Below are positions 59,817-64,000 of a DNA stretch of 64,000 bases, piece after piece. The first letter of the stretch is position 1; every line of letters starts with the position of its first letter. Source of the DNA: Prevotellaceae bacterium UBA4301. GTDB lineage: Bacteria; Bacteroidota; Bacteroidia; Bacteroidales; Bacteroidaceae. Both the position numbers and the translations under genes were made by a program. The notes under the pieces are model-generated. The model was given only the letters and a program-made list of their open reading frames with translations, searched no databases and was not told where the DNA came from. The DNA is taken from positions 39,289 to 103,288 of the forward strand of contig DGUV01000005.1 in the NCBI GenBank assembly GCA_002395775.1, written 5' to 3'.

Positions 59817-61070
59817 TTATTGTATTCCTAATTCTGCTTTTCTGATGTTGTTTTCTGTTTGTCGGATTTGTTTGTTGAGTTTTTCTTCGTCGGCCTCAAG
59901 TGCCAGGATTTCGCTTTCGAGCTGATGGCGTTGGGCGGGAGCCGAATGATGATAGCTCTTGCGCAGTCGAGTGAGAGTGGCTCTTACTTTTCGTAGGGCT
60001 TCTCTGTCGGCTTCCCATTTCTTGAGCATAGGATTGGACAAAGGTGAATGGAAATCACTTAACTGGTGGCATACCTTGCTGTCGTTGATGACGAAGTGGA
60101 GTGCGTTTGCCTCGCTCGTGGCCTGTTGGCTCTTCGTATTACGCAGTCGGAACTGTGCAGCGCGCACCTCTTGTTCGTCGGTCCAGGTATCTTGTATCCT
60201 CGTGATGCGGGCCATGCATCGCAGGACCTCTGCTTCCGTCTCCTCAGGCAGGTAGATGCGTCGTGTTTCGTTGGGGATGAAAGTGTAGATGCATACAGTG
60301 TCGCCCTTGCAGTTCCGGTCGGTGACGAACCATCCCAACTGATTTTGCTCATCAATGAGGTAGAGGTAGTCGTTGGCTGGAGAGTTGAAGGGCATCCCGA
60401 TGTTCTCAGGAGCCAGAAAACGATGTTCGTCGGCATCATATCGCGACATGAAGATGTCATATCCACCCAGACTCTCGCTGCCTTGTGCTGCAAAGTAGAT
60501 GGTGGTGCCGTCGGTGAGCACGAAGGGGTAGTTCTGGTTGTCGTCGCTGTTGGAAATGCCATTGAGTGGGGTAGGGGGTGACGAAGTACCGTCAGTGTAG
60601 ATGTCACTCTCATAGAGGCTGATAGTGCCGCTGCCATCAGGCTTGGAAAAGAAAATCTTGTCGCCCATCTGTGACGTGAACACCATACAGCCAAGTGTGT
60701 CGATGGCGTGGAAAAAATCGGCATATCGGCTCACAGCCCCACATTCTGGACTGATGTGGATGTAGTTCAACACTTTGTCGCGCGCCACTTTGAGACTATC
60801 GATAAAAGTAACTCTCTCCACGGCATTGAGTTTCATCTGAGCCATGTGGAGCCATTGTTGGCGCTCCTCCAGTTCCAGCGTGGATTGCTTTTTGCGTCGG
60901 AGACTCGTGATTTCGCTTTCCAAGAGCGATTCGGCCGTGGCGAAGTCGTAGTCAGATATCGCCTCCTCAAGCGTAATTTTAGGCACTTGTGGCTGTGTGG
61001 ACTTTCGCTTCTGTGCCCCTATGGGCATGAGCGTCAACAGCAGAGTCAGCGACAGCAGTATTCTCTTCAT
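59817..61070 (-). CDS. PD40/WD40-like exported protein with coiled-coil end
   Basis: A 417-residue protein with a signal peptide (MKRILLSLTLLLTLMPIGAQ). The centre (about 110-290) has TolB/PD40-like blades: MGDKIFFSKPDGSGTISLYE, QNYPFVLTDGTTIYFAAQGS and LGGYDIFMSRYDADEHRFLA. The C-terminal 80 residues are strongly coiled-coil (LESEILALEADEEKLNKQIR). It resembles cell-envelope PD40 proteins of Bacteroidetes; role unknown. Its start overlaps the stop of the Nfn-like gene (ATGA), so co-transcription is likely. Confidence 0.75.
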   Translation of the reverse strand: MKRILLSLTLLLTLMPIGAQKRKSTQPQVPKITLEEAISDYDFATAESLLESEITSLRRKKQSTLELEERQQWLHMAQMKLNAVERVTFIDSLKVARDKVLNYIHISPECGAVSRYADFFHAIDTLGCMVFTSQMGDKIFFSKPDGSGTISLYESDIYTDGTSSPPTPLNGISNSDDNQNYPFVLTDGTTIYFAAQGSESLGGYDIFMSRYDADEHRFLAPENIGMPFNSPANDYLYLIDEQNQLGWFVTDRNCKGDTVCIYTFIPNETRRIYLPEETEAEVLRCMARITRIQDTWTDEQEVRAAQFRLRNTKSQQATSEANALHFVINDSKVCHQLSDFHSPLSNPMLKKWEADREALRKVRATLTRLRKSYHHSAPAQRHQLESEILALEADEEKLNKQIRQTENNIRKAELGIQ

Positions 61071-63430
61071 GCTTTCTTTGTTAGGTATTCGTTCATGGCT
61101 GCAGCAGCACGTCGGCCGTCACCCATGGCCAGTATGACGGTGGCTCCGCCGCGCACGATGTCGCCTCCGGCAAAGATGGTGGGCAAGTTGGTCTGCATGC
61201 CCTCGTTCACGACGATGGTGTTCTTGCGTCCCAGTTCCAGTCCATCGATGCTTGTAGGCACGATGGGGTTGGGGCTGACGCCTACGGCCACAATGGCCTG
61301 GTCAATCTCGATGGTCTCGGTGGCACCGGGAATGGGCTGCGGACTGCGACGGCCGCTGGCATCGGGTTCGCCCAGTTCCATCTTTTGCAGCACAACCTCC
61401 GTCACGTTGCCCTTGTCATCGGCATGATACTCGATGGGGTTGTGCAGGGTCAGGAATTCTATTCCCTCCTCCTTGGCATGTTTCACCTCTTCCAGTCGGG
61501 CCGGCATCTCGGCCTCGGAGCGGCGGTATGCTATGAATACGCGTTCGGCGCCCAGTCGCTTGGCCGTACGGCATGAGTCCATGGCCGTATTGCCACCGCC
61601 CACCACCATCACGCTACGTGCCTTTTTGATGGGTGTGTCGTAGGCAGGATTAGAGGCATCCATCAGGTTCACGCGAGTCAAATATTCGTTGCTCGACATG
61701 ATGCCGTTAGAGTTCTCACCGGGTATGCCCATGAAGTTGGGCAGACCGGCGCCAGAGCCCACGAAGATGCCCTCGTAGCCCTGTTCTTCCAGTTCGCGGA
61801 CCGAGATGGTCTTGCCAATGATGCAGTCCTTGACAAAGTGTACGCCTATCTTCTCCAGGTTCTGAATCTCAACGTCCACAATCTTGTTGGGCAGGCGGAA
61901 CTCGGGGATGCCATACTTCAGCACGCCGCCAATCTCGTGCAGAGCCTCGAATACGGTCACCTCGTAGCCCATCTTGGCCATGTCGCCGGCAAAGCTCAGT
62001 CCGCTGGGGCCGGAGCCCACGACGGCAATCTTGCGTCCGTTCCTTTCGGCCACCTCGGGCAGGGCAATGTTGCCGCTCTCGCGTTCGTAGTCGGCCGCAA
62101 AGCGTTCCAGGTTGCCGATGGCCACGGCCGATTCCTTCATCTTCAGGTGTATGCAATGGGCCTCGCACTGCTTCTCCTGCGGACAAACACGGCCGCAGAC
62201 AGCGGGCAACGAGGAAGTGCTCTTCAGCACGCGGGCTGCATCGAGGAAGTGCCCGCGTTCGATGTTCTTAATGAACGACGGGATGTTGATGCTTACCGGG
62301 CAACCCTGCATGCAGGTGGGATTGGCACAGTCCAGACAACGCTTGGCCTCCGTCATGGCTTGTTCGACAGACAGTCCCTGATTCACCTCCTCGGTGCGCG
62401 TCGTAGCGCGATAGATAGGGTCGAGTTCAGGCATCTGGCATCGCTCTATCTGGGTACGTTCCTTACCCTTCATCGACTTGCGTAGTTCCTCGCGCCAGGG
62501 GGCATTGCGGTCGGTCAGTTCTGACAGCGGGGTGGCCTCCGTGGGGGCAGCTGTTTCGATGTTCGTCGGGTTGGCATCGGCCGTTTTCTCCGTGGGGAGT
62601 GTTTGTCCGAGGTGTGCCTGATAGGCTTCCATAGCAGCCAACTCTTCGGCCTTGAAAGCACCGGCACGGCGCAGCATCTCGTCGAAGTCCACCTGATGTC
62701 CGTCGAACTCAGGCCCATCGACACACACGAAGCGTGTCTTGCCTCCGACCGTGATGCGGCAGGCTCCGCACATGCCCGTACCGTCCACCATAATGGTGTT
62801 GAGCGAGACGTCGGTGGGGATTTCGTATTTCTTTGTCAAGAGACAGCAGAACTTCATCATGATGGCAGGACCGATGGCGAAGACCTTGTCCACATGTTCG
62901 CGCAGGATGACCTGTTCGATGCCAATGGTCACCACGCCCTTCTGGCCATACGAACCGTCGTCGGTCATGATGATGACCTCGTCGCTCGAGGCACGCACTT
63001 CGTCCTCCAGGATGATGAGGTCCTTGCTGCGACCTGCTATGACGCTGATGACGCGGTTGCCCGCAGCCTTCAGAGCCTGTATGATGGGCAGCATGGGGGC
63101 TGTGCCGACTCCGCCGCCGGCACACAGTACGGTGCCGTAGTTCTCGATGTGGGTGGCGCGTCCGAGTGGGCCTACCACGTCGGCAATGTAGTCTCCTTCA
63201 TTCAGGGCACAGAGCTGGGTGGTGCTTGCACCAACCGTCTGGATGACGAGGGTGATGGTTCCCTTCTCCTTGTCGCTTCCGGCAATGGTGAGGGGCACTC
63301 GCTCGCCTTTCTCGTCAACGCGCACGATGACGAAATGTCCGGCCTTGCGAGCCTTTGCAATCAGAGGGGCTTCAACGTCCAGACGGAAAACCTTCTCGCT
63401 GAACTGAACTTTTTTGATGATTTTATTCAT
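61067..63430 (-). CDS. NfnAB/GltA-type fusion: ferredoxin-NADP reductase-like plus glutamate synthase small subunit-like
   Basis: A 787-residue fusion. Residues 1-260 are a DHODB/NfnA-like FAD and 2Fe-2S module: VPLTIAGSDKEKGTITLVIQ, CAGGGVGTAPMLPI, and the cluster motif GTGMCGACRITVGGKTRFVC. Residues about 300-787 are GltD/NfnB-like: CLDCANPTCMQGCPVSINIP and CGRVCPQEKQCEAHC for 4Fe-4S, then GSGPSGLSFAGDMAKMGYEV and VVGGGNTAMDSCRTAKRLGA nucleotide sites. It is often labelled bifunctional dihydroorotate dehydrogenase B/glutamate synthase; no glutamate synthase large subunit is nearby, so an NADH-ferredoxin-NADP transhydrogenase is likelier. It is the first gene of the minus operon that runs to mnmE. 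Confidence 0.88.
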   Translation of the reverse strand: MNKIIKKVQFSEKVFRLDVEAPLIAKARKAGHFVIVRVDEKGERVPLTIAGSDKEKGTITLVIQTVGASTTQLCALNEGDYIADVVGPLGRATHIENYGTVLCAGGGVGTAPMLPIIQALKAAGNRVISVIAGRSKDLIILEDEVRASSDEVIIMTDDGSYGQKGVVTIGIEQVILREHVDKVFAIGPAIMMKFCCLLTKKYEIPTDVSLNTIMVDGTGMCGACRITVGGKTRFVCVDGPEFDGHQVDFDEMLRRAGAFKAEELAAMEAYQAHLGQTLPTEKTADANPTNIETAAPTEATPLSELTDRNAPWREELRKSMKGKERTQIERCQMPELDPIYRATTRTEEVNQGLSVEQAMTEAKRCLDCANPTCMQGCPVSINIPSFIKNIERGHFLDAARVLKSTSSLPAVCGRVCPQEKQCEAHCIHLKMKESAVAIGNLERFAADYERESGNIALPEVAERNGRKIAVVGSGPSGLSFAGDMAKMGYEVTVFEALHEIGGVLKYGIPEFRLPNKIVDVEIQNLEKIGVHFVKDCIIGKTISVRELEEQGYEGIFVGSGAGLPNFMGIPGENSNGIMSSNEYLTRVNLMDASNPAYDTPIKKARSVMVVGGGNTAMDSCRTAKRLGAERVFIAYRRSEAEMPARLEEVKHAKEEGIEFLTLHNPIEYHADDKGNVTEVVLQKMELGEPDASGRRSPQPIPGATETIEIDQAIVAVGVSPNPIVPTSIDGLELGRKNTIVVNEGMQTNLPTIFAGGDIVRGGATVILAMGDGRRAAAAMNEYLTKKA

Positions 63431-63475
63431 ATCCGTTGTTTGTTATCCTGTTCTAAGCAGTTTATAATTCGCGGG

Positions 63476-63483
63476 CAAAGTTA
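63476..63483 (-). promoter_or_regulatory. Predicted -7 promoter element for the Nfn-like operon
   Basis: Minus strand TAACTTTG (TAnnTTTG), 45 bases before the ATG at 63430, followed within the transcript by only a short leader. Confidence 0.6.
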
Positions 63484-63576
63484 CAAAAAAAATGCGAGAC
63501 TCGTAGCCCCCCTTCCGATATTTATTCTCTTTTGGTAGCAGAATGTATGCGCTCAGGTCAGGTTTTTGCCCAAATA

Positions 63577-63608
63577 CTTGTCTGTTCAGATAATTCTTGC
63601 TAATTTTG
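63577..63608 (+). promoter_or_regulatory. Predicted promoter of the small helicase-associated-domain gene
   Basis: CTTG at 63577-63580 (one mismatch), 20-base spacer, -7 TAATTTTG at 63601-63608. The ATG is 87 bases beyond the box; an inverted arrangement (CAGCTCCC...GGGAGCGGCTG, about 63641-63674) lies in the leader. Confidence 0.6.
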
Positions 63609-63695
63609 CTTGCGAGAACAAACAAACGAAATCGGCCTGACAGCTCCCAGCGAACACTAAGCGGGAGCGGCTGTTAAACGAATTTACACGGGAAG

Positions 63696-63929
63696 ATGAC
63701 GCAAGATGAACTCTGGAACGCTAAGTGGTGCGAGGTGAAAGCCTTCATGGAGGCCAATCGACGAAATCCGTCGAAGTACGATGATACCGAGCGCGGACTG
63801 TATCTGAACTGGATAAAACACAACAAGAGACGGTATAGCACGGGGGAGTTGAAAGAAGACAGAAGGGCAAGGTTCGAGGAACTGCTTGCCCTGAGCGAGC
63901 GATACCGGCGAAAGAACCAGTGGGAATGA
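63696..63929 (+). CDS. Orphan helicase-associated-domain protein
   Basis: A 77-residue protein that consists of one helicase-associated (HA) unit: DELWNAKWCEVKAFMEANRR, LYLNWIKHNKRRYSTGELKE and RRARFEELLALSERYRRKNQ, with the conserved Trp residues and the pattern L-x-x-W-x-x-x-x-(K/R). HA units normally follow the motor of DEAD/DEAH-like helicases in tandem; alone it may bind nucleic acid. No helicase is adjacent within the window. The remaining 70 bases to the window end hold nothing recognisable. Confidence 0.7.
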   Translation: MTQDELWNAKWCEVKAFMEANRRNPSKYDDTERGLYLNWIKHNKRRYSTGELKEDRRARFEELLALSERYRRKNQWE

Positions 63930-64000
63930 CGGGCGATTCAGCGGCCCGGGGAGCACGGCATGTCACGACGTCTTCATTGCTTCATCGCGAACAAGCAATT

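Overview
The window reads as chromosomal DNA of a member of the Bacteroidales (phylum Bacteroidota), most likely Prevotellaceae. The evidence is: several promoters of the TTTG-N20-TAnnTTTG type, a BatD/BatE pair, a Bacteroidetes-type putative porin, serine palmitoyltransferase, a C-terminal sorting domain of the type IX secretion system, a GT3-type glycogen synthase, and a small RNA locus next to rplT that fits the Bacteroidales-1 RNA. Genus is not decidable from the sequence alone. I see no insertion sequence, integrase, prophage, CRISPR array or rRNA; there is one tRNA (Ala-GGC).

Layout. 1-2860: end of a bat operon (batD partial, batE) with a PAP2 phosphatase. 2865-4866: a Gfo/Idh/MocA oxidoreductase and a six-helix membrane protein. 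4863-10332, minus strand: a ferredoxin-dependent 2-oxoacid oxidoreductase operon (TPR protein, ferredoxin, alpha, two-helix protein, beta, gamma) ending in a porin. 10336-15516, minus: a DUF4468-like exported protein and a MacA/MacB/TolC-like tripartite exporter. 15649-21720, minus: lipid kinase, uridine kinase, lytic transglycosylase and a Dna2-like nuclease-helicase in a tight operon, divergent from serine palmitoyltransferase and a DEAD-box-like helicase (21875-24357). 24474-25646: a DjlA-like J-domain protein and a small winged-helix protein with two clamp-binding-like motifs. 25775-36691: a carbohydrate operon (lipoprotein, GH51, MltG, CE12-type esterase, glycosyltransferase, GH2, DUF4091) joined largely by 4-base overlaps. 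36761-41021: an acetyltransferase, then thrS-infC-rpmI-rplT. 41042-43212: small RNA, lemA, an M48 peptidase and the tRNA. 43321-49232: an M6 peptidase, TPR protein, small lipoprotein and Cys-rich protein, cation antiporter and an exported protein. 49358-53632: glycogen synthase and glucan phosphorylase. 53883-57145: a lower-GC block of six accessory genes. 57161-63430, minus: mnmE, a small DMT protein, nucleoside phosphorylase, a PD40 protein and an NfnAB/GltA-like fusion. 63696-63929: an orphan helicase-associated domain.

How the genes work together. The 2-oxoacid oxidoreductase reduces ferredoxin, and the Nfn-like fusion could exchange electrons between ferredoxin, NADH and NADPH, which suits a fermentative anaerobe. 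The carbohydrate operon suggests attack on arabinose/galactose-bearing pectic side chains. Glycogen is built and mobilised by the 49-54 kb pair.

Less ordinary signals. (1) Four intergenic arrays, at 10.06, 24.4, 37.4 and 45.2 kb, share a strict 22-base period and a related dyad-containing unit, and each lies beside or overlaps the stop codon of a gene. (2) The rpmI-rplT spacer can form a hairpin whose loop pairs with an upstream segment as a pseudoknot, a candidate L20 operator. (3) An antisense small RNA unit lies downstream of rplT. (4) Several proteins have odd domain arrangements: a Dna2-like fusion, a DUF1294 fusion, GH2 lacking the usual NE motif, and a 113-residue protein with two clamp-binding-like pentapeptides.
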